Counted from the stretch's first letter, positions 1-7,631 are shown. The stretch is 17,876 nt of DNA from Lachnospiraceae bacterium (GCA_017632755.1 JAGBQU010000332.1:1-17876), one strand, 5' to 3'. Notes: generated by a model not told the origin, from the sequence alone. Translations and numbers: made by a program.

Positions 1-1131
1 GGCGTGGATCAGGACGGGCAGAGTGTTGCCATTGAGACGCAGCAGGGAGAAACCACGCTGACGGCCGACGGCTTTTATTATGTATATGATGAGACCGAGG
101 ATAAGGTATCCCTTGTCGTCACAGTGGAAACGGAGCAGAGGCATACTAGCGTGCTGGCGTATTTCCGACCGCAGGATCTCATGAAGTATGGGGATATCCA
201 CGATTATGACGGAAGCGTCTGGAGTGCAGTCGTAGCCCCTGACGGAAAGACTTTATTCATGCGGAGTTTCCGCAATCTGAATTACGGCTCTAATCTCCTT
301 GAGACGATGAAGAAAAGCCTTGATGAAAAGCAGCGGAATCGTCTTTCAAACGATATACGGTATGGGAAGATAAACAGCTGTCAGACCACGCTGGGGAATG
401 TGCAGACACTGGTAGTACTTACTCCTATGGGGATTAATAACTGGTACTTTGCCATGGGAATCTCTGCTGATTATGTTGATAAGATGCTGGCAGTCGAGAT
501 GCGTGCCGCAAAGCGTATGATCGCGGCGATCATATTGCTGGCATCATCCTTTGGCATCTTTGTCATTGCTTACTATTACATCAATCGAAATACTTTCCAG
601 TCCACAAGAGCGGATCTGCAGAACAAAGCGGACACCGATCTGTTGACGGAGCTGAACAACAAGATGGCCACCGAACGAAAGATCAAAGAGTATATCGAAG
701 ACTTCACGGGTGTACAGGGACTTTTGTTCATATTTGATATCGATAATTTTAAAAAGATCAATGACACAAGAGGACATGCGTTCGGTGATGAGGTTTTGCG
801 TGAGATCGGTATGCGGCTCCGCACCGAGTTCCGTAGCTCCGATATTATGGGAAGGGTCGGCGGAGACGAGTTTATCCTCTTCCTTAAGAACATACAAAAT
901 GAGGATATTATCCGGAAAGAAGCCGGCCGCATGGCACACATCTTTCGGGATCTGTGTGTGGGACAGTATACCAAATACTCTGTCACGGCCAGCATCGGAT
1001 GCGCTCTTTATCCCGGCGATGCGGACAATTTTGAGGATCTTTACAAAGCGGCTGACAAAGGTCTTTACAGCGCAAAACACAGGGGAAAAAACCAGTTGGT
1101 CTTCTACCGGGATATCAGGGGAGACGTTTAG
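1..1131 (+). CDS. Membrane diguanylate cyclase (Cache-like sensor, TM, GGDEF), 5' end missing
   Basis: Makes cyclic di-GMP from two GTP at the inner face of the membrane, probably under control of an extracellular signal. Numbering from the codon at position 4: residues 20-165 look like the membrane-proximal part of a Cache-type extracellular sensor; one hydrophobic helix spans about 172-193; the GGDEF domain follows, with the intact GGDEF motif at 286-290. An RxxD inhibitory site (R277 to D280) lies exactly five residues before it, so product inhibition is expected. The reading frame is open to base 1, so the N-terminal transmembrane helix and the rest of the sensor lie upstream. The GTG at position 4 is probably not the true start. 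The ligand cannot be predicted. The family assignment is firm; the sensor class is inference. Confidence 0.93.
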   Translation, partial: GVDQDGQSVAIETQQGETTLTADGFYYVYDETEDKVSLVVTVETEQRHTSVLAYFRPQDLMKYGDIHDYDGSVWSAVVAPDGKTLFMRSFRNLNYGSNLLETMKKSLDEKQRNRLSNDIRYGKINSCQTTLGNVQTLVVLTPMGINNWYFAMGISADYVDKMLAVEMRAAKRMIAAIILLASSFGIFVIAYYYINRNTFQSTRADLQNKADTDLLTELNNKMATERKIKEYIEDFTGVQGLLFIFDIDNFKKINDTRGHAFGDEVLREIGMRLRTEFRSSDIMGRVGGDEFILFLKNIQNEDIIRKEAGRMAHIFRDLCVGQYTKYSVTASIGCALYPGDADNFEDLYKAADKGLYSAKHRGKNQLVFYRDIRGDV

Positions 1132-1195
1132 GCAACATGTATAATTCAAAAAAGAATATTTGTATAATCATGGCATAGGCAAGAAATAGGGTGTT

Positions 1196-1204
1196 TGCTA
1201 TACT
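1196..1204 (+). promoter_or_regulatory. Candidate extended -10 promoter of msmK
   Basis: The sequence TGcTATACT at 1196-1204 is a good extended -10 element about 70 bases before the msmK start. I see no convincing -35 box at the right spacing, which extended -10 promoters can tolerate. The same 12 bases (TGCTATACTATA) recur before the last gene of the window. A second TATAAT occurs at 1163-1168 but also has no -35 partner. Confidence 0.5.
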
Positions 1205-1274
1205 ATATTCAGTGGTGTGAACCCCAAAATGCACTACAAAAGCAGGTGTAAAAATTTTTTAGGAGGAAGATTTC

Positions 1275-2387
1275 ATGGCAAGTCTATCATTAAAGAACAT
1301 TAGCAAGCAGTATCCGAACGGCTTTGAAGCGGTTAAGGATTTCACTCTCGAGATTGAGGATCAGGAGTTTATCATCTTCGTTGGACCTTCAGGATGTGGT
1401 AAGTCTACAACACTTCGTATGATCGCAGGTCTGGAGGACATCTCTTCAGGAGAACTCAGAATCGGCGATAAGCTGGTTAACGATGTTGAGCCGAAGGACA
1501 GAGATATCGCGATGGTATTCCAGAACTACGCTCTGTATCCTCACATGACAGTATATGATAACATGGCTTTCGGTCTTAAGTTAAGAAAAGTACCGAAGGA
1601 TGAAATTGATAAGATGGTGAAAGAGGCAGCTAAGATCCTTGACCTTACTCCTCTCCTTGACAGAAAGCCGAAGGCTTTATCAGGTGGACAGAGACAGCGT
1701 GTTGCCATGGGTCGTGCGATCGTTCGTAACCCTAAGGTATTCCTTATGGACGAGCCTTTGTCAAACCTGGATGCAAAACTTCGTGTACAGATGCGTATCG
1801 AGATCGCTAAGCTTCACCAGAGACTTGGTACTACCATTATCTATGTAACACATGATCAGACCGAGGCTATGACACTTGGTACCAGAATCGTAGTTATGAA
1901 GGATGATATCATTCAGCAGGTTGATACTCCTCAGAACTTATATTCTAAGCCGGCTAACTTATTCGTGGCTGGATTTATGGGATCTCCGCAGATGAACTTC
2001 CTTGATGCAGTTGTAGAGGTTGTTGATGATACAGCAGTTCTGAAGGTTGCTGGTCACTTCATTCCGCTTCCTCCTGCTAAATCTAAGAGGCTGATCGAAG
2101 GCGGTTACAACGGAAAAACCGTTACATTTGGTATCCGTCCTGAAGATGTATATGATTCGGAGATGATGGTTGAGGCTTCACCTCAGAGTACATTCGAGTC
2201 AACCGTTAAGGTTTACGAGCTCCTTGGTGCAGAAGTTTACTTATACTTTGATCTGGAAGAGTTCCCGATCACAGCAAGAGTTGACTCTCGTACAACAGCA
2301 AGACCTGGTGATATCGTTAAGTTTGCTCTTGATGTTGAGAAGATCCACGTATTTGACAAAGAGACAGAAATGGTTATCACAAACTAG
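1275..2387 (+). CDS. msmK: Sugar ABC importer ATPase, MsmK/UgpC type
   Basis: Cytoplasmic ATPase that powers carbohydrate ABC importers (CUT1 class). In Gram-positives one MsmK/MsmX-type ATPase commonly serves several importers whose operons lack their own ATPase. The 370-residue length is normal. Visible motifs: Walker A GPSGCGKST at 37-45, Q-loop Q83, signature LSGGQ at 135-139, Walker B ending in D159-E160, D-loop, and switch histidine H193. The rest is a TOBE-type regulatory region. A strong AGGAGGA at 1261-1267 supports ATG 1275. No permease or solute-binding gene is adjacent, which fits a shared ATPase. Arginine codons are almost only CGT and AGA, unlike the neighbours, which suggests high expression. 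A perfect terminator follows. The exact sugar range cannot be read from the sequence. Confidence 0.95.
   Translation: MASLSLKNISKQYPNGFEAVKDFTLEIEDQEFIIFVGPSGCGKSTTLRMIAGLEDISSGELRIGDKLVNDVEPKDRDIAMVFQNYALYPHMTVYDNMAFGLKLRKVPKDEIDKMVKEAAKILDLTPLLDRKPKALSGGQRQRVAMGRAIVRNPKVFLMDEPLSNLDAKLRVQMRIEIAKLHQRLGTTIIYVTHDQTEAMTLGTRIVVMKDDIIQQVDTPQNLYSKPANLFVAGFMGSPQMNFLDAVVEVVDDTAVLKVAGHFIPLPPAKSKRLIEGGYNGKTVTFGIRPEDVYDSEMMVEASPQSTFESTVKVYELLGAEVYLYFDLEEFPITARVDSRTTARPGDIVKFALDVEKIHVFDKETEMVITN
2353..2380 (+). promoter_or_regulatory. Weak candidate promoter for the cdaR-type gene inside the 3' end of msmK
   Basis: A perfect TTGACA at 2353-2358 is followed after 16 bases by TATCAC (2375-2380, 4 of 6 matches). 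Transcription would begin near 2387, just before the terminator hairpin, so such a transcript would still have to pass it. The site lies in coding sequence and could be chance. Confidence 0.25.
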
Positions 2388-2400
2388 TATGTATGAAACG

Positions 2401-2428
2401 CCGGGCAGGATTTCCTGCCCGGTTTTTT
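2401..2428 (+). terminator. Intrinsic terminator between msmK and the cdaR-type gene
   Basis: Perfect inverted repeat CCGGGCAGGA (2401-2410) and TCCTGCCCGG (2413-2422), effectively a 9-bp GC-rich stem with a four-base ATTT loop, followed directly by TTTTTT (2423-2428). It ends only five bases before the purine-rich ribosome binding site of the next gene. Confidence 0.93.
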
Positions 2429-2451
2429 GTGAAAAGGAAGGGGCGTATTCT

Positions 2452-3537
2452 TTGCTTTCTGCACAGGTAATTCAAACGAGTATAGATGATTTAAAGAATA
2501 TCACAAAAACGGAACTTGTGGTGGTAGATGACAAGGGAACAGTCATTGCGTCCAATGCCCGGGATATCCAGATTGACCCAAAAAGGATCCTGGATTTTGT
2601 AACATCTCCCGCGGCGTCACAGGCTGTTTCCGGTCTTTTATATCTCAAAGTCTATGACGAGAGCGAAGTGATCTATATCCTCGTGTGCAAAGATAAAAAT
2701 GACGACTATACCTTTGCCAAGATCGCGGTCAGCCAGATCCAGAATCTGAATGTCGCATACAAAGAGAGACTTGACCGGAACAACTTTTTCCAGAATCTGA
2801 TCCTTGACAATCTGCTGCTGGTCGATATCTATAACCGTGCAAAGAAACTGCGCATCGAGGTTGAGACGCCGCGGGTTGTTTTCCTGGTTGAGGCAAGCTC
2901 CGACAAGGAACATGAGATTCGGGAGATCTTAAGAAGTCTTTTCTCTGTGCAGGCAGGTGATTTTGTCACGAGTGTTGATGAGAGGAATGTGATCCTGATC
3001 AAACAGCTCGAGCCAAAGAGTGACAATGAACACATTGACTCGATCGCAAGAACGATCAGTGATATGATCAATACCGAGGCCATGACCAGCGTTATGGTTT
3101 CTTATGGAACGATCGTGCGTGAGCTTAAGGATGTCTCCAAGAGTTATAAGGAAGCGAAGATGGCGCACGATGTCGGCAAGATCTTCTATGCCGGCAGTAC
3201 GGTGATCGCTTATTCCGCACTCGGCATCGGTCGTCTCATCTATCAGCTGCCGGTCAATCTGTGCCGGATGTTTATGGAGGAGATCTTCGGTGATAAGATG
3301 GAGGATCTGCTCGACGAGGAGACGCTTACGACGGTCAACATGTTCCTCGACAACGATCTGAATGTATCCGAAACATCCAGAAAACTCTTTATCCACCGTA
3401 ACACACTCCTGTACCGGCTCGAAAAGCTGCAAAAGTCTACAGGTCTGGATATTCGGGTGTTTGAGGACGCTTTGACACTCAAGATCGCCCTTATGGTGGT
3501 CAGCTATATGAAATATCTGGAATCCATGGAATACTAG
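2452..3537 (+). CDS. CdaR/PucR-type transcriptional regulator
   Basis: Predicted DNA-binding regulator of 361 residues. The N-terminus (about 3-120) resembles the diacid-recognition domain of CdaR-type regulators. The middle (about 140-290) looks like the degenerate GGDEF-like region of PucR/CdaR proteins. The C-terminus carries the PucR-type helix-turn-helix, with a readable LFIHRNTLLYRLEKL segment. The start chosen is TTG 2452, because AAGGAAGGGG at 2434-2443 sits eight bases before it; the frame stays open upstream into msmK, but that part is out of frame with msmK and does not look like protein. It follows msmK behind a strong terminator, so expression probably depends on read-through. 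Pairing with the shared sugar ATPase suggests control of carbohydrate uptake, but neither effector nor targets can be read. Confidence 0.85.
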   Translation: MLSAQVIQTSIDDLKNITKTELVVVDDKGTVIASNARDIQIDPKRILDFVTSPAASQAVSGLLYLKVYDESEVIYILVCKDKNDDYTFAKIAVSQIQNLNVAYKERLDRNNFFQNLILDNLLLVDIYNRAKKLRIEVETPRVVFLVEASSDKEHEIREILRSLFSVQAGDFVTSVDERNVILIKQLEPKSDNEHIDSIARTISDMINTEAMTSVMVSYGTIVRELKDVSKSYKEAKMAHDVGKIFYAGSTVIAYSALGIGRLIYQLPVNLCRMFMEEIFGDKMEDLLDEETLTTVNMFLDNDLNVSETSRKLFIHRNTLLYRLEKLQKSTGLDIRVFEDALTLKIALMVVSYMKYLESMEY

Positions 3538-3603
3538 TACAAACAAAGCATATCTTTCCTTTGACAGGCATAAGCTTGTATCAGTGAAAAAGGAGGGATA
3601 TGC

Positions 3604-4392
3604 TTGTTTTTTGTTCGAGAGATCCTGTATTTGGATCACTATGACCAAGGGGAGAAGCGAGGCGCATGCGGATCCTGCAAATGTCAGATCCGGGGGGAGC
3701 GGCTTACGTTGGATCTGGGACTTGGGAAACTTCCGATCTATTATCCTGTCACTGCAGTACTGCGGATCGAGTTTTGCGATACCGGCAGCGTGCTGGAGGG
3801 GGAATTGCGTCTGGAGGAAAAAAAGAGGCAGTATCATGTTGCGTTCTCCTGCAAACGGGAAAACATCGGAAGCGGGAAGATCCATTGCTGTCTGCGATTA
3901 AGCGGAGGACAGATGATATGTGATGCGGTTCCCGAAAAGACAGAGCCGGCTCATTCGGCCTGTGATAAGCGGGAAACGGATCCATCGACACAGGAAAATA
4001 CGGAATCCGATCTGCCGATATCCGCACAGACCGGATTCGACACCCCGATATCCGGGCAGACGGTATCAATCCCGGACGAGACGGGACATGACTTGAAATA
4101 CTACGTGACAGAACCGGGGAAATTAGGAGAATTCGGTGATGCATTTGCCCATTTTGAGGAGAACAGCTTTCTGCTGCATGGATATTACAATTACAGCCAT
4201 CTGCTCGTTGGTCCGGCTGACGGCGGTGATTTTGCAACCATGAGCATCGGAGTTCCGGGCAATTACTACCGGAGAGAGGAAGTGGTGGCGGGAATGTTCG
4301 GATTTATGGAGTTTGCGCCGGTCAAAGGACAGCGGCAGACAGGGGCTTTCGGATACTACTATACCCCGCGTATGCCGGTCCGGCCGATGTGA
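3604..4392 (+). CDS. Hypothetical protein, resembles the Lachnospiraceae DUF6128 family
   Basis: Function unknown, 262 residues. The N-terminal part (about 1-103) is a compact beta-rich region beginning FFVREILYLDHYDQGEK and carrying an unusual CGSCKC (CxxCxC) segment near residue 22. A low-complexity linker (about 104-165) contains two copies of a 30-base repeat (starting 4015 and 4045, residues PIS.QT). The C-terminal part (about 166-255) is rich in aromatic residues (ENSFLLHGYYNYSHLL). No signal peptide or membrane helix is seen. The start is TTG 3604, six bases after AGGAGGG (3591-3597); the ATG at 3600 is in another frame. From memory this resembles DUF6128, which is a tentative match. 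Its last 34 bases overlap the minus-strand activase gene. Confidence 0.75.
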   Translation: MFFVREILYLDHYDQGEKRGACGSCKCQIRGERLTLDLGLGKLPIYYPVTAVLRIEFCDTGSVLEGELRLEEKKRQYHVAFSCKRENIGSGKIHCCLRLSGGQMICDAVPEKTEPAHSACDKRETDPSTQENTESDLPISAQTGFDTPISGQTVSIPDETGHDLKYYVTEPGKLGEFGDAFAHFEENSFLLHGYYNYSHLLVGPADGGDFATMSIGVPGNYYRREEVVAGMFGFMEFAPVKGQRQTGAFGYYYTPRMPVRPM

Positions 4393-5048
4393 GCATCGCA
4401 TTGCGTTAACAGAGCCTCCAGCTCCTCCTTTGTGTAAGAGGAAAAACCGGGCATCAGAACCTGCTCACTCTCGCGGTAGTTTTGCAGATACCATGCCTCG
4501 GAGCCGGAAAGCCATTGTGCGATCCCTGCTAAGATCTCGGCGCTATGCAGCTCGCGCACGACGGTTGTGCGGAATTCGTAGGAGATCCCGGCATGACGGA
4601 TCAGATCGATCGAGGACTGGATATCGGACAGATTGACGCAGGTACCTGCGGCCTGTGCATAGTGTGCGCGATCGCTTTTGATATCCATCGCGATATAGTC
4701 TGTAAGGCCTTCTTTCAGCAAGGCTTTTATCATTTCCGGATTGGTACCATTGGTATCAAGCTTGACGAGATAACCCAAATCTTTTATAGTTTTAATGAAC
4801 ATCGGAAGTGTGGGATATAAAGTCGGTTCACCTCCGGTGATGCAGACCCCGGAAAGGATTTCCTTGCGCTTTTGAAGAAAAGAAAGGATTTCCGACATGG
4901 GGATCTCCTCGATCTGCGGGCTGCAAAGTACGAGATCCTTGTTGTGGCAAAATGGGCAACGAAAATTACAGCCGCACACAAAGAGTGTTGCCGCCACGTG
5001 GGAAGGATAGTCCAATAAAGTTGTCTTGTTTAATCCGCATATTTTCAT
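4359..5048 (-). CDS. Radical SAM activating enzyme, NrdG2-like
   Basis: Radical SAM iron-sulfur protein of 229 residues. It opens with GLNKTTLLDYP, the pattern of the NrdG2 branch of anaerobic ribonucleotide reductase activating proteins, followed by the 4Fe-4S site CxxxCxxC (C27, C31, C34). ITGGEPTL is the SAM-binding GGE motif, and KLDTNG is also typical. Members install a glycyl radical on a partner such as NrdD, or act in related roles. No NrdD or other glycyl-radical enzyme is in this window, so the substrate is inferred from the family only. ATG 5048 is the only sensible start, since the frame upstream runs antisense through tadA. Its Shine-Dalgarno is poor. It diverges from tadA with 52 bases between, and its 3' end overlaps the convergent gene by 34 bases. 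Confidence 0.85.
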   Translation of the reverse strand: MKICGLNKTTLLDYPSHVAATLFVCGCNFRCPFCHNKDLVLCSPQIEEIPMSEILSFLQKRKEILSGVCITGGEPTLYPTLPMFIKTIKDLGYLVKLDTNGTNPEMIKALLKEGLTDYIAMDIKSDRAHYAQAAGTCVNLSDIQSSIDLIRHAGISYEFRTTVVRELHSAEILAGIAQWLSGSEAWYLQNYRESEQVLMPGFSSYTKEELEALLTQCDAHIGRTGIRGV

Positions 5049-5100
5049 AGCTTTAGTATAGACAACTCTCGTGCGAAAAACAAGGGAGGGAGCAAAATCC

Positions 5101-5607
5101 ATGGACGAGTTGCAGGCGCTCGATGAAAAGTACATGAGGGAGGCCATTCGCCAGGCAAAAAAGGCGCAGTCGCTTGGAGAGGTTCCGATCGGAGCGGTGA
5201 TCGTCTGTGACGGAAAGATCGTCGCCAGAGGATACAATCGGCGCAATACGGATAAGAGCACGCTCTCGCATGCGGAGCTGACCGCGATCGGCAGGGCATC
5301 CAGAAAGCTGGGAGATTTTCGCCTGGAAGGATGCACGCTCTATGTGACACTTGAACCGTGTCAGATGTGCGCCGGAGCGATCGTGCAGGCTCGCCTGGAC
5401 CGTGTCGTTATGGGCTGCATGAATCCGAAAGCAGGCTGTGGCGGATCCATTCTCAATCTTCTTCAGATGGAGCAGTTCAATCATCAGGTTGAGGTAAAAA
5501 GAGGTGTGCTGGGCGAGGAATGCTCGGTGATGCTCTCTTCTTTTTTTAAACAGCTTCGCATCCGTAACAAGCTGGAGAAGGCCAAAGCAAAAGAAGAAGT
5601 GACATAA
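5101..5607 (+). CDS. tadA: tRNA-specific adenosine deaminase TadA
   Basis: Deaminates adenosine 34 to inosine in the anticodon of tRNA-Arg(ACG), a zinc-dependent and usually essential reaction in the cytoplasm. The 168-residue protein shows the deaminase signature HAE (57-59, zinc ligand H57 and proton-shuttle E59) and PCxxC (86-90, zinc ligands C87 and C90), plus the GEVPIGAV segment typical of TadA. ATG 5101 is chosen because AAGGGAGGG (5082-5090) precedes it; GTG 5071 is in frame but would place that site inside the gene. TadA is the usual upstream neighbour of ffs and dnaX in Firmicutes, but here four kilobases of other genes intervene. No terminator is visible after it. Confidence 0.95.
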   Translation: MDELQALDEKYMREAIRQAKKAQSLGEVPIGAVIVCDGKIVARGYNRRNTDKSTLSHAELTAIGRASRKLGDFRLEGCTLYVTLEPCQMCAGAIVQARLDRVVMGCMNPKAGCGGSILNLLQMEQFNHQVEVKRGVLGEECSVMLSSFFKQLRIRNKLEKAKAKEEVT

Positions 5608-5734
5608 TCGTCAAAAATAACACACATAATAAATGACATAAAAGTCAGAAAATGCGACAAAGAAATGTCAAGGAAAGCAGAACGAAAGAATACATACCCC
5701 CGTATCATAATAATAAAACTTGAAAGGTTTCCTT

Positions 5735-6730
5735 ATGAGAGTTTTATATATTTTGATAGGGGTTCTTTTTTTGCTTTTGCTTCTGTGGTTTGTGGTCGGA
5801 AGGATACGGACGCACAGAGCCGTCAAAAAGGTCCGTGTCTGTCCGATACAGGAAAAACTGGCACAGCTGGGTGAGGCGATAAGCCCGTTTGGCTATTGCT
5901 ATGATCATGAGAGGGATATCTTTACCACGATCCTTCATCCATGGCAGCGTGAGATGGGATACTGCAGGCTGTATGACGAGTCCGCGCTTTCCATGAACAT
6001 GGTCATCGACTGCGAACCGATCGAATTTACCTACGGGGACAGCCTGTACCTGATCGAGATGTGGAAAGGGCAGTATGGGATGGCCACCGGGGCGGAAGTC
6101 GGGATCTATAAGGCGCAAAAGCCGGAGGATTATCGGAAGGGAGATTTTGTTTTTTACAAAAGCGTTCCGGATGATGAACTTGTGTTGATGAGTATGATCT
6201 TGTACAAGAATGGCAAAAGGATCATGCAGAGCTGCAAAAAGCACTGGTGGCTGACCATGTTTTCTCTGGGTGAGCTCACGCAGCCGGAGCAGCTCGAGGC
6301 GGAGATAGGGATTGATTTTCCGTCATACGGCATGCGGAATGCATATGTGCAGGGCCTTCTGGAGACCGGATATTCGGAGAGTGAGATCCGTCTGCGAAAC
6401 TTAAGTGTGTTTGTGTCCTTTGCAAGACCGAAAAGCAAACAACCTGTGCGCAGATGGAAGCTGATCCGCCGCATGGTCATGAGGAGAAATCGCCATAACT
6501 GCAGGCGCTATCTGCGGCTGACGGACAGATTTGACTGCACGCTTGATCGCGTATATTATCTGAGACTCCGCTTTAAGATCCTGGCAGGCGCAGCACTGCG
6601 TTTCGGGAAGATCACCGAGGCGACGCGCAGGAAGATCCGGCAGTTGGAGAACCGGCGACAAAAAAGGGATGCTGCGCCCGGCGGGGCAGACGGACGAAAA
6701 AAATGCACGCGGAAAAAGCAGGTCGGATGA
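5735..6730 (+). CDS. DUF4474-like membrane-anchored protein
   Basis: Function unknown, 331 residues. An N-terminal hydrophobic helix (about 3-22) with little before it looks like a membrane anchor. Residues about 49-125 hold a highly patterned block with FGYCYDHERDIF, PWQREMGYCRLYD, DCEPIEF and MWKGQYGMATGAE, which I recognise as the DUF4474 type. The C-terminal third is very basic (RRMVMRRNRHNCRR and a lysine/arginine tail), suggesting contact with nucleic acid, phospholipid or another polyanion. ATG 5735 is preferred over TTG 5720 because AAAGG (5723-5727) lies seven bases before it. The phosphoesterase gene begins 16 bases downstream, so the two are probably co-transcribed. The 127 bases before it show no clear promoter. 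The domain name is from memory. Confidence 0.8.
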   Translation: MRVLYILIGVLFLLLLLWFVVGRIRTHRAVKKVRVCPIQEKLAQLGEAISPFGYCYDHERDIFTTILHPWQREMGYCRLYDESALSMNMVIDCEPIEFTYGDSLYLIEMWKGQYGMATGAEVGIYKAQKPEDYRKGDFVFYKSVPDDELVLMSMILYKNGKRIMQSCKKHWWLTMFSLGELTQPEQLEAEIGIDFPSYGMRNAYVQGLLETGYSESEIRLRNLSVFVSFARPKSKQPVRRWKLIRRMVMRRNRHNCRRYLRLTDRFDCTLDRVYYLRLRFKILAGAALRFGKITEATRRKIRQLENRRQKRDAAPGGADGRKKCTRKKQVG

Positions 6731-6746
6731 AAAGGAGGCGAAACAT

Positions 6747-7631
6747 GTGAGCACAGTCCGGAAATTGAGGAACATCGCGGAGCGCGCCAAAGTTCTGCGC
6801 ATCGATGAGGCCACCCGCATCGTCATGATGAGTGACTGCCACAGGGGAACGGGAAACTGGAGCGATAACTTCATGGCAAATCAGAACCTTTTTTTCAGAG
6901 CCCTGGAGTACTATAATGAGCGCCGTTTTACGTACATCGAACTGGGAGACGGAGACGAATTGTGGGAGAACCGCCGTATGGAGGATATCATCCGCGCGCA
7001 CAGCGATGCCTACTGGCTTTTGTCCTGTTTTTACCGGGATCACCGGTTTTATATGCTCTATGGAAATCATGATATGCAAAAAAGGCAGCAGCGCTTCGCC
7101 GCGAAATATTATCAGAACTATTACTGCGACGGCTTGGCCTGTATGCTTCCTCTCTTTCCGGGGATTGAGATCCATGAGGGGATAAAACTGCATCATGCCA
7201 TAACGGGTAGGGAATATCTGCTCGTCCACGGGCATCAGGGGGATCTCATGAACGATCGGCTCTGGAAGATTTCCCGGGGGCTTGTGCGCTATCTCTGGAA
7301 GCCGCTTGAGATGGTCGGGGTAAACAATCCGATCCGTCCGGCCGGTAACTACACCATAGAGGGACATACGCAGAAGCGTCTGAGGCGTTTTGCAGAGCAG
7401 GAAAAGATGGGGCTGATCGTCGGGCATACCCACAGGCCCCATCTTCCCAAGGCGGATGAATTGCCGTTTTTCAATACCGGCAGCTGTGTCCATCCCCGCT
7501 GCATTACCGCACTGGAATACGAGCATGGGGATTTTTCGCTCGTCAAGTGGTGCGAAGCGACGAGGGCGGACGGAGTGCTCTTTGTGGAACGTTGCGTGCT
7601 AGCGAGCAGGCTGACGACAAAATGTCCATAA
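6747..7631 (+). CDS. Calcineurin-like metallophosphoesterase
   Basis: Predicted dinuclear-metal phosphoesterase of 294 residues, probably cytoplasmic or membrane-associated, substrate unknown. The metal-binding motifs appear in family order: D30-x-H32 (MSDCHRG), GDxxE (67-71, glutamate where GDxxD is commoner), GNHD (106-109), H161-G-H163 (VHGHQGD) and GHTH (226-229). The arrangement is nearer to UDP-diacylglucosamine pyrophosphatase-like enzymes than to nucleases, but no lipid A pathway is expected here. GTG 6747 is the start, eight bases after AAAGGAGG (6731-6738); the overlapping ATG at 6745 meets a stop at once. It lies 16 bases after the DUF4474-like gene, so the two products may act on or at the same envelope component. 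Confidence 0.88.
   Translation: MSTVRKLRNIAERAKVLRIDEATRIVMMSDCHRGTGNWSDNFMANQNLFFRALEYYNERRFTYIELGDGDELWENRRMEDIIRAHSDAYWLLSCFYRDHRFYMLYGNHDMQKRQQRFAAKYYQNYYCDGLACMLPLFPGIEIHEGIKLHHAITGREYLLVHGHQGDLMNDRLWKISRGLVRYLWKPLEMVGVNNPIRPAGNYTIEGHTQKRLRRFAEQEKMGLIVGHTHRPHLPKADELPFFNTGSCVHPRCITALEYEHGDFSLVKWCEATRADGVLFVERCVLASRLTTKCP

Noticed and set aside
2170..2451. Open frame upstream of the cdaR-type gene, running through the 3' end of msmK
   Set aside because: It is out of frame with the well-supported msmK, reads like shifted coding sequence, and crosses the terminator. The ribosome site and homology start at TTG 2452.
2929..3885. Long minus-strand open frame antisense to the cdaR-type gene and the DUF6128-like gene
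   Set aside because: Composition is typical of an antisense shadow, it spans two unrelated genes, and no domain or ribosome site is visible.
5049..5336. N-terminal extension of the minus-strand activase
   Set aside because: It is antisense to the conserved tadA coding region and has no family resemblance; activase homology begins at ATG 5048.
5608..5734. Possible regulatory element between tadA and the DUF4474-like gene, including TGAC/GTCA half-sites near 5634-5646
   Set aside because: AT-rich with only a four-base inverted repeat; no promoter pair, riboswitch or terminator could be supported.
6612..7526. 304-codon minus-strand open frame antisense to the phosphoesterase
   Set aside because: The sense strand encodes all five metallophosphoesterase motifs; the antisense frame has none that I recognise.
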